Below, piece after piece: positions 47,115 to 56,934 of a stretch of 64,000 bases of DNA (positions within the stretch are counted from its first letter, which is position 1; each line of letters opens with the position of its first letter). The stretch covers positions 1,736,001 to 1,800,000 of the forward strand of contig NZ_ATTE01000001.1 in assembly GCF_000419525.1 (NCBI RefSeq). The letters run 5' to 3'. The DNA comes from Leucothrix mucor DSM 2157 (GTDB lineage: Bacteria; Pseudomonadota; Gammaproteobacteria; Thiotrichales; Thiotrichaceae). Both the position numbers and the translations under genes were made by a program. The notes below the pieces were generated by a model. That model made no database searches, was not told the DNA's origin, and was given only the letters and a program-made list of their open reading frames with translations.

Positions 47115-48167
47115 TTAACTTCTAGGAGATTTAGTAGATTGACGAATGACAAGTTTGGCTGGCAGCTCGATGCTTTCCGGCGGTTCGTCACTTATTGCTA
47201 ATTCTGCAGCAAGCTGACCTTTCTCATATCCTAGTTGTTCAATAGTAGTCAGTGGCGGTGTGCAGGAGGCAGCTGCTTCGATATCATCAAAGCCGATAAT
47301 TGAAAGGTCATCCGGGATTTTAATGCCAAGCTTATGCGCCGCTTTCATGAGACCAATAGCCAGACGATCACTCATGCAAAGTATTGCGGTAGGCCGATTT
47401 TTCTTAGTGAGAATTTCAAGGCCTACTTGGTAGCCTGCGTCTCCACTGTTCTCGGGGCATTCTTTGATAGTAATCTGCTTCTGTGGAATTTCAGCCGCTT
47501 TAAAAGCGCTTAGATAACCTTCAAGTCGCTGTATTGCGACGTGGTGTCTGGATTGGTTGAGTGTTTCTAGAGAGAAGAGTTTGTCACGTTCTTTAGCATT
47601 TAGCTGAAAAGATAAAATCGCAAATTTCCGATGGCCTTGGTCCAACAGGTGTTGGGCAGCATTGTTAGCGGATGTTTTATCACTGATAGTGACGCAGGCA
47701 AGACCATCGACCTGTCCATCAACCATGATTGCCCGTGAACCCTGACCTAATACACGTTTTACTAGATCATCAGTGATAAAGCAGCTTTGTATAATAAAGG
47801 TGTCCACCATTGCATCGAATGCCGGGAATTTTCTATCTGAGCGGCCTATACCGGGAAGTAGCATCATGCTCATGTTTTCACGGTCACAAACACTTGCAAC
47901 ACCCTGTAAAAAACTCACCGCCAACGGATCTTTTAATGCATAGCTAAACTCAGCATGATTAATGATGCCTATACTATTACTCCGACCTGTTCGAAGCACT
48001 CTGCCTGCAGCACTTGGGCCGTAATAACCTAGTTCATTCGCCGAAGAGACGATATGGTCACGCAACTTAGCTGATAACTGATCTGGTCGGTTAAATGCAT
48101 TAGAAACTGTTGTGGTAGAGACGTTAAGGGCTTTAGCTATATCTTTTAAGGTGAGTTTTTTGGTCAA
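47115..48167 (-). CDS. LacI-family regulator of the maltose cluster
   Basis: A 350-residue LacI/GalR protein with helix-turn-helix LTLKDIAKALNVSTTTVSNA and an effector domain ending in DLSIIGFDDIEAAASCTPPLTT. An in-frame TAA lies two codons before, so translation must begin at TTG 48167; the ribosome site is weak, suggesting low expression. E. coli controls the same genes with the activator MalT. Here repression through the ATCGAT-centred operators at 45.3 and 47.1 kb is likely instead. Confidence 0.88.
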   Translation of the reverse strand: MTKKLTLKDIAKALNVSTTTVSNAFNRPDQLSAKLRDHIVSSANELGYYGPSAAGRVLRTGRSNSIGIINHAEFSYALKDPLAVSFLQGVASVCDRENMSMMLLPGIGRSDRKFPAFDAMVDTFIIQSCFITDDLVKRVLGQGSRAIMVDGQVDGLACVTISDKTSANNAAQHLLDQGHRKFAILSFQLNAKERDKLFSLETLNQSRHHVAIQRLEGYLSAFKAAEIPQKQITIKECPENSGDAGYQVGLEILTKKNRPTAILCMSDRLAIGLMKAAHKLGIKIPDDLSIIGFDDIEAAASCTPPLTTIEQLGYEKGQLAAELAISDEPPESIELPAKLVIRQSTKSPRS

Positions 48168-48264
48168 GGTTTAACGTCCAAAAGCGTGATAGGGCTTTCT
48201 AATTTATCATGTTGTTGATTGATGAGCTACGCTGCTAATGAATCAACTGTCGTGGATTGATTAA

Positions 48265-49137
48265 CTAGTAACTCAACCTCAGCACAATCACGCCCAGAAA
48301 CGCAGTGGTTAACCCTAAAAGCTCCTGACGACTAAAAGACTCTTTTAGAACAATACGAGAGTACAGCAGGATAATTAAAATATTCATCCCGGTAATCGCA
48401 GAAACCAACCCAGTATTACCCAGTGCAAAGGCCGAGATTATGGCAACCATACCAGCCACATTGGTCAGCCCGATCAGTAAGCCACAGGAAAAGGTTTTTA
48501 TCTCCGACCAATTCGCCTGAGAGTCATCTTGAGCTGCTAAACTTTTTTTACGCTTCACCAGCCAACTCATCGCGAACAGAAAGCTACCAAAGCCAAACAT
48601 CGAGGTTAAGGTCGCAAAGGTATCGGCTTCCAGTAGCGTTGATTGCTTACCGAGTAAGTCATTAAAGGCAAAGAACAATGCGGCGAGTAAACCCCACTGA
48701 GCGCCCTGTAGATTGCTGAATGAAATATCGTTGGAGTAGCGGATGGTATACAAGCCACCAAAAATAATAAAAAAGGCGACTAGCTGCAGCATGGTTAAGG
48801 TTTCTTGCCATAATAGAAAGGCAAAAATCAGCACAAACAGCGGCGTCAAGCCCGACAAAATACCAATTAGTGATGCCTTGCCAACGGAAAAGCCTTTATG
48901 CAAAAAAGCATTCGCGGAAAAAGAACCAAAGCCCAAGCCTAAACCTACCGCAACATCGGCCCATCCATACCATTGTTGGTCCAGCAAGATGACGCTTGAG
49001 AGGCTTATTACAAAGCCAACAAAAAAAACGCCAAATAATAATAAGTTACGATTAATTTTTCGCTGTGACGTCCATTGATACATTATTCCTCGCAAACCGA
49101 AAAAAACCGCCGCGAGTAGGGCAAATACTATCCACAT
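48265..49137 (-). CDS. EamA/DMT-family transporter
   Basis: A 290-residue protein with ten hydrophobic segments in the two-EamA-repeat arrangement of the drug/metabolite transporter superfamily (FALLAAVFFGLRGIMY at the start of repeat one, LLAALFFAFNDLLGKQS at the start of repeat two). The exported or imported compound is unknown. It lies between the maltose regulator (same strand) and xsc (divergent) without an evident link to either. Confidence 0.85.
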   Translation of the reverse strand: MWIVFALLAAVFFGLRGIMYQWTSQRKINRNLLLFGVFFVGFVISLSSVILLDQQWYGWADVAVGLGLGFGSFSANAFLHKGFSVGKASLIGILSGLTPLFVLIFAFLLWQETLTMLQLVAFFIIFGGLYTIRYSNDISFSNLQGAQWGLLAALFFAFNDLLGKQSTLLEADTFATLTSMFGFGSFLFAMSWLVKRKKSLAAQDDSQANWSEIKTFSCGLLIGLTNVAGMVAIISAFALGNTGLVSAITGMNILIILLYSRIVLKESFSRQELLGLTTAFLGVIVLRLSY

Positions 49138-49409
49138 AATGAAATCAACCTTTAATAATTAGAATAACGCAGTATCTGCCTGAAATTAATGAACAAAACT
49201 GCACAGCCATCACAGTATATTGGCCTTTATTGCGATTATAAATACGCATATCTGGGACGGTAGATCTCATAAATGGCACAAACAAGTGCATACTTGGCAC
49301 CAAAGAAACTATAGGGTGGCTCTACACACATGGGGCCAACTTTTCTTACCATCGACCCCACTTAGAACATGTTGTGTTATTCGATTCTTAAAGAACAGGA
49401 AATCAACCA

Positions 49410-51173
49410 ATGACAAAAATGACCCCGAGTGAAGCCTTTGTAGAAACAATGGTGGCAAATGGTGTAACCGAAGTTTTCGGCATCATGGGATCAGCGTTCA
49501 TGGACGCGATGGATATTTTCACACCTGCCGGAATCCGTTTGATTCCTGTTGTACACGAGCAGGGCGCTGGCCACATGGCTGATGGTTTTGCACGTGTATC
49601 CGGCCGCCACGGTGTTTGTATCGCACAAAATGGTCCAGGTATTACAAACTTCGTTACAGCGATTGCGGCAGCCTATTGGGCTCACAGCCCGGTCGTTTGT
49701 ATTACTCCTGAAACCGGCGCTGGCACCACGGGCCTTGGCGGATTCCAGGAAGCTGAGCAGCTCCCATTCTTCGAAACCATTACTAAATATCAAGGGCACG
49801 TGACGGTTCCTCGCCGTATGGCTGAGTTCACCGGTCGCTGCTTTGATATCGCCATGCATGAAAATGGCCCGACCCAACTAAACATTCCACGTGACTTCTT
49901 CTACGGCGATATCGAATGCGATATTCCACAGCCAATCAAGATTGAGCGTGGCGCTGGTGGCGAGAAGAGCCTGCAAGAAGCGGCTGATTTGATCGCACAA
50001 GCTAAAAACCCAGTCATCATCTCTGGTGGCGGTGTGGTAATGAGTGGCGCAGTGGATGAGTGTATTGCACTGGCTGAGCGTTTAGGCGCACCAGTAGTTA
50101 ACAGCTACCTGCACAATGACTCTTTCCCAGCAAGCCACCCACAGTGGTGTGGCCCATTAGGTTATCAGGGTTCAAAAGCAGCGATGCGTTTGATGGCGGA
50201 TGCTGACGTGGTTATCGCTCTAGGAACACGTTTAGGTCCCTTCGGTACACTGCCACAGCACGGCATGGACTACTGGCCTAAAGAAGCGAAGATCATTCAG
50301 ATCGATTGCAACTCGCGCATGTTAGGTTTGGTTAAGAAGATTTCTGTGGGTATCTGTGGTGACGCAGGGGCAGCGGCAACCGCCATCTCTCGCCTAATAG
50401 CGGATAAAGAGCTGGCCTGTGATGCGACTAAAGCTGAGCGCCTAGCTAACATGACCGAGACTAAAGCGTCTTGGGAAGCTGAGCTGGATGCATGGATTCA
50501 TGAGAATGATGACTTCAGTCTGGATATGATTGAAGAGCAAGCATCAGAAGAAGGCAGCTACTTACACCCACGCCAAGTACTGCGTGAGCTTGAAAAAGCG
50601 ATGCCTGCTGATGTAATGGTCTCTACTGACATCGGTAACATCAACTCCGTGGCTAACAGCTACTTGCGCTTTGAGAAGCCACGCAGCTTCTTCGCGCCAA
50701 TGAGCTTCGGTAACTGTGGTTATGCATTGCCTACGATTATGGGTGCTAAAGTCGCGGCGCCTCACCGTCCTGCCATTTCTTACGCTGGCGACGGCGCATG
50801 GGGCATGAGCATGATGGAAACCATGACTTGTGTTCGTGAGAACATCCCAGTCACTGCGGTGGTATTCCATAACCGCCAATGGGGTGCTGAGAAGAAGAAC
50901 CAGGTTGATTTCTACGGTCGCCGCTTTGTTGCCGGTGAGCTGGAAAACCAAAGCTTCGCAGGCATCGGTCGTGCAATGGGCGCTGAAGGCATTACCGTTG
51001 ATAAGCTGGAAGATGTTGGTCCGGCACTGAAAGAAGCGGTTCGCAAGCAGATGGAAGAAGGCAAGACCACAATCCTTGAGATTATGTGTACTCGCGAACT
51101 GGGCGACCCGTTCCGCAAAGATGCCTTGTCAAAGCCTGTGCGTCACTTAGAAAAGTACAAAGATTACGTTTAA
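49410..51173 (+). CDS. xsc: Sulfoacetaldehyde acetyltransferase
   Basis: A 587-residue thiamine-diphosphate enzyme. The family pattern is complete: GIMGSAFMDAMDIF and VVHEQGAGHMADGFARVSG near the N-terminus (catalytic Glu region), PGITNFVTAIAAAYWAHSP, and the TPP/Mg motif beginning AGDGAWGMSMMETM and ending with VVFHNRQWGAEKKNQ. It cleaves sulfoacetaldehyde with phosphate to acetyl phosphate and sulfite. With tpa 17 kb away and pta downstream it completes taurine dissimilation. AGGAAA precedes the ATG, and a terminator-like stem follows. Confidence 0.96.
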   Translation: MTKMTPSEAFVETMVANGVTEVFGIMGSAFMDAMDIFTPAGIRLIPVVHEQGAGHMADGFARVSGRHGVCIAQNGPGITNFVTAIAAAYWAHSPVVCITPETGAGTTGLGGFQEAEQLPFFETITKYQGHVTVPRRMAEFTGRCFDIAMHENGPTQLNIPRDFFYGDIECDIPQPIKIERGAGGEKSLQEAADLIAQAKNPVIISGGGVVMSGAVDECIALAERLGAPVVNSYLHNDSFPASHPQWCGPLGYQGSKAAMRLMADADVVIALGTRLGPFGTLPQHGMDYWPKEAKIIQIDCNSRMLGLVKKISVGICGDAGAAATAISRLIADKELACDATKAERLANMTETKASWEAELDAWIHENDDFSLDMIEEQASEEGSYLHPRQVLRELEKAMPADVMVSTDIGNINSVANSYLRFEKPRSFFAPMSFGNCGYALPTIMGAKVAAPHRPAISYAGDGAWGMSMMETMTCVRENIPVTAVVFHNRQWGAEKKNQVDFYGRRFVAGELENQSFAGIGRAMGAEGITVDKLEDVGPALKEAVRKQMEEGKTTILEIMCTRELGDPFRKDALSKPVRHLEKYKDYV

Positions 51174-51222
51174 AACTCCCCTCGGGACCGTCGGACTCTC
51201 CAGCGGCTCCCAGTTCCTCCGG

Positions 51223-51250
51223 ACACGCCAGTACCTTACTGGCGTGTTTA
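51223..51250 (+). terminator. Rho-independent-type terminator of xsc
   Basis: ACACGCCAGT (51223-51232) and ACTGGCGTGT (51238-51247) form a perfect ten-bp stem with a five-base loop, followed by TTTA. It separates xsc from the next gene, which then needs its own promoter in the roughly 95-bp remainder. Confidence 0.75.
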
Positions 51251-51344
51251 ACTGTGTGTATTTATCACCTATGCGAATATAATGAGTCCCAAAATTGCTC
51301 GCTAACGTATTAGCACGAATGATAAATAAGAAAGGAAACACTCT

Positions 51345-52928
51345 ATGAATGTGCGCACAGTCTTCATGGCAACCTCAGTAATCAGCACGCTGGCCGTTGT
51401 TTTTATTAGCTTTTTCTGGCCACCGATACTCTGGTTATTTGTCGTCATCGTACCGCTGGTGATTGTTGGCATGCGCGATATGATGCAAACGCGCCGCTCT
51501 TTACTGCGCTTATATCCTGTCGTTGGCCACATTCGTTACCTCATGGAGTCGATCCGTCCTGAGATTCAGCAGTACTTTGTTGAGTCGGATATTGATGGTC
51601 GCCCGATTAGCCGCGAGTTTCGCTCGCTTATTTATCAACGTGCCAAAGGCGAGCGCGATACCCGCCCATTTGGAACGCTGTTTGATACCTACCGCGAAGG
51701 CTATGAGTGGATGACGCACTCGATTTCACCCTCGCACATTGAAGACACGAATTTACGCGTGGTGTTTGGCGGGCCGGACTGCAAGCAACCGTATGCCGCT
51801 TCGCCATTAAACATCTCTGCAATGAGCTTCGGCTCACTCAGCCAAACGGCGATTAAAGCCCTAAACCGTGGCGCTAAAAAAGGCGGCTTTGCTCACAACA
51901 CTGGCGAAGGTGGCGTAAGCCCATACCACTTAGAGCCCGGTGGAGATTTGATTTGGCAGATTGGAACCGGCTACTTTGGCTGCCGCAATCTAAAAGGGGG
52001 CTTTGATGCGGACTTATTCGCAAAAACTGCCAACCTTGATAATGTAAAAATGATCGAGATTAAACTCTCGCAGGGCGCAAAACCCGGCCACGGTGGTATT
52101 TTGCCGGCGGCTAAATTAACCGAAGAAATCTCGATTATTCGCTTGGTGCCCATGGGGCAGGATGTGATTTCACCATCTGGCCATACGGAGTTTTCAGACC
52201 CGACTGGCTTGCTGAGATTTGTGAAGCAACTGCGTGACTTATCCAACGGTAAGCCAGTTGGTTTTAAGCTGTGTATTGGTCGCAAAAGTGAGTTTTTATC
52301 GATCTGTAAAGCGATGGTTGAAACCGGCATTACCCCTGACTTTATTACCGTGGATGGTGGTGAAGGCGGAACCGGTGCATCGCCTGTTGAGCTAACCAAC
52401 TCAGTCGGTACGCCAATGCGTGAAGGCTTGAGCTTTGTAAATGCCGCACTGATTGGCTTTGGCTTGCGCGATAAAATGCGCCTGATTGCAGCCGGTAAAG
52501 TGTTCTCAGCATTTCATATGTTACGCACCATGGCCTTGGGTGCCGATACGGTCAATGCTGCACGTGGCATGATGTTAGCGCTGGGTTGTATTCAATCCCG
52601 CAGTTGTAACACCGACCACTGCCCAACCGGTATTGCAACGCAAAACCCAGACCGCTATATGGCGCTGGATGTCACTGATAAGTCAGAACGTGTGGCTCGC
52701 TACCAAGGCGCTATGATTCGCCACTTGGTGGAGTTGCTGGAAGCCGGTGGCTTGCACTCGGTAGAAGACATTAAAGCCAGCCATGTGATGCGCCGGATTG
52801 ATAATGAGATTGTTAAAAGCTTTGCCGATTTGTATCCACGCTTAGAGCCAGGCTGCTTACGCGATGCTGAGACGATACCGCTAGCTTGGCGTCAGGATTG
52901 GGATATGGCCAGCGCGACCAAATGGTAA
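51345..52928 (+). CDS. GltB-like FMN-binding glutamate synthase family protein with N-terminal membrane anchor
   Basis: A 527-residue protein. Two hydrophobic segments occupy about residues 5-45. The rest is the FMN-binding synthase domain of glutamate synthase large subunits (NISAMSFGSLSQTAIKAL, GEGGVSPYH, TVDGGEGGTGASPVEL, then the cysteine-rich CIQSRSCNTDHCPTGIATQ that would bind a 3Fe-4S cluster). It lacks the glutaminase and GXGXG domains. The reaction is not established for this subfamily. It lies 10 bp before pta, thus in its operon, between the two taurine-pathway enzymes. A nitrogen or redox role in that pathway is possible. Confidence 0.85.
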   Translation: MNVRTVFMATSVISTLAVVFISFFWPPILWLFVVIVPLVIVGMRDMMQTRRSLLRLYPVVGHIRYLMESIRPEIQQYFVESDIDGRPISREFRSLIYQRAKGERDTRPFGTLFDTYREGYEWMTHSISPSHIEDTNLRVVFGGPDCKQPYAASPLNISAMSFGSLSQTAIKALNRGAKKGGFAHNTGEGGVSPYHLEPGGDLIWQIGTGYFGCRNLKGGFDADLFAKTANLDNVKMIEIKLSQGAKPGHGGILPAAKLTEEISIIRLVPMGQDVISPSGHTEFSDPTGLLRFVKQLRDLSNGKPVGFKLCIGRKSEFLSICKAMVETGITPDFITVDGGEGGTGASPVELTNSVGTPMREGLSFVNAALIGFGLRDKMRLIAAGKVFSAFHMLRTMALGADTVNAARGMMLALGCIQSRSCNTDHCPTGIATQNPDRYMALDVTDKSERVARYQGAMIRHLVELLEAGGLHSVEDIKASHVMRRIDNEIVKSFADLYPRLEPGCLRDAETIPLAWRQDWDMASATKW

Positions 52929-52938
52929 TAGGAGATTT

Positions 52939-53934
52939 ATGAGCATTTTACAGCAACTGATTACACGCGCGCAGGCGGCTCCGGGTCGCATTGTACTGAC
53001 CGAGGGTGAGGATGCGCGCATTATCACCGCAGGGGTTAAGCTGACGGCCGATAAGATTGCCACCATTACGCTATTGGGTGATACCGACGTGATTACCGCT
53101 CAGGCTGCCAGCTTGGGCTTATCACTGGATGGCATTACGCTGATTAATCCGCTGCAATCGGAATTGCGCCAGCCACTGGCTGATCTGCTGCAACAGCTGC
53201 GCGCCAAAAAAGGCATGACGGCTGAGCAGGCTTACGAGCTGACGGGGCAAACTTTATGGTTTGCCAATTTGTTGGTGAAAGCAGGGCATCAGGATGGCGT
53301 GGTCAGTGGGGCAATTCACACCACTGGCGATGTGGTGCGCACGGCGATTCAGGTGATTGGCGTGGATAAAGCCTTTAGCATGATTTCCAGCTTCTTCCTG
53401 ATGGTGATGGATCAGCCGCATCACCCACGCGCCGGTGGCATGGTGTTTTCTGACTGCGGATTAGTGATTGAGCCGGATGCGGCGCAGCTAGCCGATATTG
53501 CTTCGGCTGCAGCCAATAGCTATCAATCGCTCAGTGGCGAGGCGGCGAAGGTCGCGATGCTCTCATTCTCTACCCAAGGCAGCGCCTCGCACCCCACAGT
53601 TGATAAAGTGGTTGAGGCGACTCGCTTGCTGAAAGCGGCACGCCCTGATTTGAGTGTGGATGGCGAAGTGCAGCTGGATGCGGCGATTGTGCCGTCGATT
53701 GCTGCGCGCAAAGTGAAAGACTCAGCAGTTAACGGGGAAGCCAATGTGTTGGTATTCCCATCGCTGGAGGCGGGCAATATCGGCTATAAGTTGGTTGAGC
53801 GCTTTTCTGGCGCTAAGGCGATCGGCCCGCTGCTACAGGGGTTGGCGCAACCCGCTAATGATTTATCCCGTGGCTGCAGCGCGGACGATGTGTATTACGT
53901 TGCTACGGTTACCGTGGTGCAAGGGCAGCGATAA
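52939..53934 (+). CDS. pta: Phosphate acetyltransferase (short form)
   Basis: A 331-residue Pta/PTB-family enzyme, the short type without the N-terminal DRTGG region. Conserved sequences include GRIVLTEGEDARIITAG, DGVVSGAIHTTGDVVRTA, SSFFLMVMDQP and MLSFSTQGSASHP. It turns the acetyl phosphate released by Xsc into acetyl-CoA. The ATG has GGAG upstream and follows the GltB-like gene by 10 bp. Confidence 0.94.
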   Translation: MSILQQLITRAQAAPGRIVLTEGEDARIITAGVKLTADKIATITLLGDTDVITAQAASLGLSLDGITLINPLQSELRQPLADLLQQLRAKKGMTAEQAYELTGQTLWFANLLVKAGHQDGVVSGAIHTTGDVVRTAIQVIGVDKAFSMISSFFLMVMDQPHHPRAGGMVFSDCGLVIEPDAAQLADIASAAANSYQSLSGEAAKVAMLSFSTQGSASHPTVDKVVEATRLLKAARPDLSVDGEVQLDAAIVPSIAARKVKDSAVNGEANVLVFPSLEAGNIGYKLVERFSGAKAIGPLLQGLAQPANDLSRGCSADDVYYVATVTVVQGQR

Positions 53935-53979
53935 TTTTGCTGCAAATGATTGGCCAGCTGGCCGGTAAACGAGGTTAAT

Positions 53980-54993
53980 GTGACAAATATTCTGGAAATG
54001 AAACCGGATCAGCAAGTCTCCGTTCGTGACTTGTTTGGGATCGATTTGGACCTGATGGTACCGGCATTTAGCGAACGCGATGCCCACGTCCCGGAAGTTG
54101 ATAGCGCTTACCGCTTTAATGCCGACGTGACGCTGGCCATTCTGGCAGGCTTTATGAAAGACCGTCGGGTCATGGTGCAGGGTTTGCACGGCACCGGAAA
54201 GTCGACGCATATCGAACAAGTGGCTGCGCGCCTGAACTGGCCATGTACCCGTGTGAATTTGGATGGCCATATCAGCCGTTTGGATTTGGTAGGTAAAGAC
54301 ACCATCGTGCTGCGTGATGGCAAGCAGGTCACCGAGTTTCAGGAGGGGATTATCCCTTGGGCATTGCAACGCCCGACCGCGCTGATTTTTGATGAATACG
54401 ATGCCGGCCGCCCGGATGTGATGTTCGTGATTCAGCGCATTTTGGAACGGGATGGTAAATTCACGCTGCTAGACCAGAATAAGGTGATTCGCCCGAACCC
54501 TTACTTCCGTTTATTTGCCACGGCTAATACGGTGGGTTTGGGGAATTTGAATGGCTTGTACCACGGTACGCAGCTGTTAAACCACGCACAGGTTGACCGC
54601 TGGAATATCGTAACTACGCTGAACTACCTGCCACACGCCGAAGAAGTTGAGATTGTCGCCGCGCGGGTTGAGACCATGAATAACGAACGCGACCGCAAGA
54701 TTTTAAGCGGCATGGTGGCCTTGGCTGAGCTCACGCGTAATGGCTTTGCGGCGGGTGATTTATCCACGTTGATGTCGCCACGCACGGTGATTTCATGGGC
54801 AGAGAACTATGAGATTTTCCGCGACTTGGGCGTGTCGTTCCGACTCTCGTATCTGAACAAATGTGATGACGCTGAGCGTGGCACGGTGGCGGAATACTAC
54901 CAGCGCTGTTTTGATGCCGAACTGCCCGAGTCCTATGCGGTTGACATGCAGAACACGGAAGGCTCGAAAAACGCGGGCAGCACAGGTAGCTAA
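53980..54993 (+). CDS. cobS: Aerobic cobaltochelatase subunit CobS
   Basis: A 337-residue AAA+ ATPase of the MoxR/CobS type. I place the start at GTG 53980 with GAGG 6 nt upstream, because the sequence then aligns with known CobS N-termini (VSVRDLFGIDLDLMVPAFSE). Walker A is GLHGTGKSTHIEQ, Walker B ALIFDEYDAG, and sensor region FRLFATANTVG. With CobT and CobN it inserts Co2+ into hydrogenobyrinate a,c-diamide. cobT follows 5 bp later. cobN is not in this window. Confidence 0.93.
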   Translation: MTNILEMKPDQQVSVRDLFGIDLDLMVPAFSERDAHVPEVDSAYRFNADVTLAILAGFMKDRRVMVQGLHGTGKSTHIEQVAARLNWPCTRVNLDGHISRLDLVGKDTIVLRDGKQVTEFQEGIIPWALQRPTALIFDEYDAGRPDVMFVIQRILERDGKFTLLDQNKVIRPNPYFRLFATANTVGLGNLNGLYHGTQLLNHAQVDRWNIVTTLNYLPHAEEVEIVAARVETMNNERDRKILSGMVALAELTRNGFAAGDLSTLMSPRTVISWAENYEIFRDLGVSFRLSYLNKCDDAERGTVAEYYQRCFDAELPESYAVDMQNTEGSKNAGSTGS

Positions 54994-54998
54994 GCAGC

Positions 54999-56714
54999 AT
55001 GACCGAGTCAGCGCAACACACTAAGCATCACGAGAAAATGGAGGCACTTTGCAGTGCTGCCGTGCGCGCCGTTTCGGGTGAGCCGCAGCTGCACTTCAGA
55101 GCGCGCAAGCTGTATAACGGCAATCAAAAGCTGCCGATTAATGCTGCCCATTTACAAGCTGATCCCGACGAGGATGGCTTTAGCGCCCAGCGTGCAATTA
55201 GTGATGCCATGGCCTTGCGCTATCAGTTTCATCGCCCGGACATTCACAATCAATACTGCCCGAGCGATGCGGTTGAGCGACTGATCTTTGAGTTGCTGGA
55301 GCAAATCCGCGTCGAGAGTTTAGCGCCAGACCGCTTTCCCGGTGTAAAACATAATTTACGGCAGCGCTTTATTGACTGGTCGATGGAGTTTTATCGCTCT
55401 GGCTTAACCGAAGGCCAGTTCGGCATTTTGCTGTACACCATTTCGCAGATTGTGTGGGCACGCTTAAACCGCTGGCACGTTATCGAGCAGACCGAAGACC
55501 ATATCGAATCCATGCGCGCCAGCTTAGTGCCTTCGATGGGTAATGACCTGAAGGGCCTGATGGTGAATGTGAACGACCAAGAAGGCTATGCCAAGCACGC
55601 GTTGCGCATTGCTCAGCTGGTTAGCCACATGATGCAAGCGATTGACGAAGGCCCCAGCGCGCGCAATCGTGAAGGTGATGAGGAAGCCATCGACCTCAGC
55701 AAATTTAAACTGCTACTCGACTTTGATGATGAAGACGATGAGGTCATCGCGCAGGCCAAAAGCGGCCACAGCCGTGTGTTTGATGATGCGCTAATGGGCT
55801 ATCAGGTATTCACCACAAAATATGATCGTGAAGTCAAAGCGGTCAAATTAGTTCGTGAAGCCAAGCTTCGGGAATACCGCGCGCAGCTTGATGAACTGAT
55901 CGCCAAGCAAAGTATTAGTGTGCCGCGTTTAGCTCGTAAGCTGGCGGCGCTGTTTGCCGAGCCACAGCGCGATGGCTGGGACTTTGGACAGGAAGAAGGC
56001 TATCTGGATGGGCGTCGCTTATCGCAATTGCTGACTTCACCCACTGAGCGTCGATTGTTTTTGCGGGAACGCTATGTACCTAAAGCCGACAGCGCGCTGA
56101 CATTCTTGCTCGATTGCTCCGGCTCCATGAAGCAACACACCGAGTCTGTCGCAATGCTGGTAGATATTATGGTACGGGCGCTGGAACAGGCGGGGATTGA
56201 GACGGAAGTCTTAGGCTTTACCACTAACGCCTGGAACGGCGGCAAGCCCCTTAAAGATTACCTGAAAGCAGGACAACCTGAGCACCCCGGACGGCTGAAT
56301 GAAGCTTGCCACATGGTGTTTAAAGATGCGGATAGCAGCTGGCGTCGTACACGCAGTGGGATTGCGGCATTATTTAAGCAGAGTTTGTATCGTGAAGGCT
56401 TAGATGGTGAAGCGCTGCAATGGGCTTGTGGGCGACTGGCCTCGCGTGATGTGAAACGTAAGATGGTGGTGGTGATTTCCGATGGCTCACCCATGGATAC
56501 GGCAACCAGCCGCGCCAATGATGAGTTTTATTTGGATAATCATTTGAAGGCGGTGGTTGAAGCGGTTGAGCAACGGGGCGAGATTCGGGTGTTTGGCTTG
56601 GGTGTGGGTTTGGACCTTAGTCCGTTTTACCGTAAGTGTTTGGCGGTGGACTTGGAAAGCGGTTTGAATCAGGAGCTGTTTGCGGAAGTGATTGGTTTGT
56701 TGGGGCGACGTTGA
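54999..56714 (+). CDS. cobT: Aerobic cobaltochelatase subunit CobT
   Basis: A 571-residue protein with a conserved N-terminal CobT domain (RKLYNGNQKLPINAAHLQ), an acidic linker near residues 225-255, and a C-terminal von Willebrand factor A domain with MIDAS motif LLDCSGSMKQH and VVISDGSPMD. It forms the ATPase chaperone ring complex with CobS. It starts 5 bp after cobS, so they are co-translated. A palindromic repeat follows 28 bp after the stop. Confidence 0.93.
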   Translation: MTESAQHTKHHEKMEALCSAAVRAVSGEPQLHFRARKLYNGNQKLPINAAHLQADPDEDGFSAQRAISDAMALRYQFHRPDIHNQYCPSDAVERLIFELLEQIRVESLAPDRFPGVKHNLRQRFIDWSMEFYRSGLTEGQFGILLYTISQIVWARLNRWHVIEQTEDHIESMRASLVPSMGNDLKGLMVNVNDQEGYAKHALRIAQLVSHMMQAIDEGPSARNREGDEEAIDLSKFKLLLDFDDEDDEVIAQAKSGHSRVFDDALMGYQVFTTKYDREVKAVKLVREAKLREYRAQLDELIAKQSISVPRLARKLAALFAEPQRDGWDFGQEEGYLDGRRLSQLLTSPTERRLFLRERYVPKADSALTFLLDCSGSMKQHTESVAMLVDIMVRALEQAGIETEVLGFTTNAWNGGKPLKDYLKAGQPEHPGRLNEACHMVFKDADSSWRRTRSGIAALFKQSLYREGLDGEALQWACGRLASRDVKRKMVVVISDGSPMDTATSRANDEFYLDNHLKAVVEAVEQRGEIRVFGLGVGLDLSPFYRKCLAVDLESGLNQELFAEVIGLLGRR

Positions 56715-56742
56715 AACGGTACCTTGAGGACGTTCAGGCGAG

Positions 56743-56802
56743 AGGCATTTGATTCGCTTGCCGACTCACTGCGTTCGTAAGGTCGCGCTCATTCAAATGC
56801 CT
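56743..56802 (+). repeat. Palindromic intergenic repeat, copy A
   Basis: Arms AGGCATTTGA (56743-56752) and TCAAATGCCT (56793-56802) enclose a 40-nt core that starts TTCGCTTGCCGACTC. The core is 38/40 identical to copy B at 58603-58642. Similarity continues about 20 bp beyond the right arm (CTTCACTGGAT). It lies between cobT and the nuclease-lectin gene. Confidence 0.85.
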
Positions 56803-56934
56803 TACACCTTCACTGGATTGGGTGCGGAGATTGGTAATGGAGTGCTGATTTCAGTCTGAGGGAAAGTGGTCGTTTTATACACTTCTCTGGTATAAGCTAA
56901 GCCCACTCTAATAAGCCATCTAATAGAATCTACT

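Noticed and set aside
53950-53979. TTG-initiated extension of CobS
   Set aside because: Known CobS N-termini begin near the GTG at 53980, which has a proper ribosome site; the extra residues have no counterpart.
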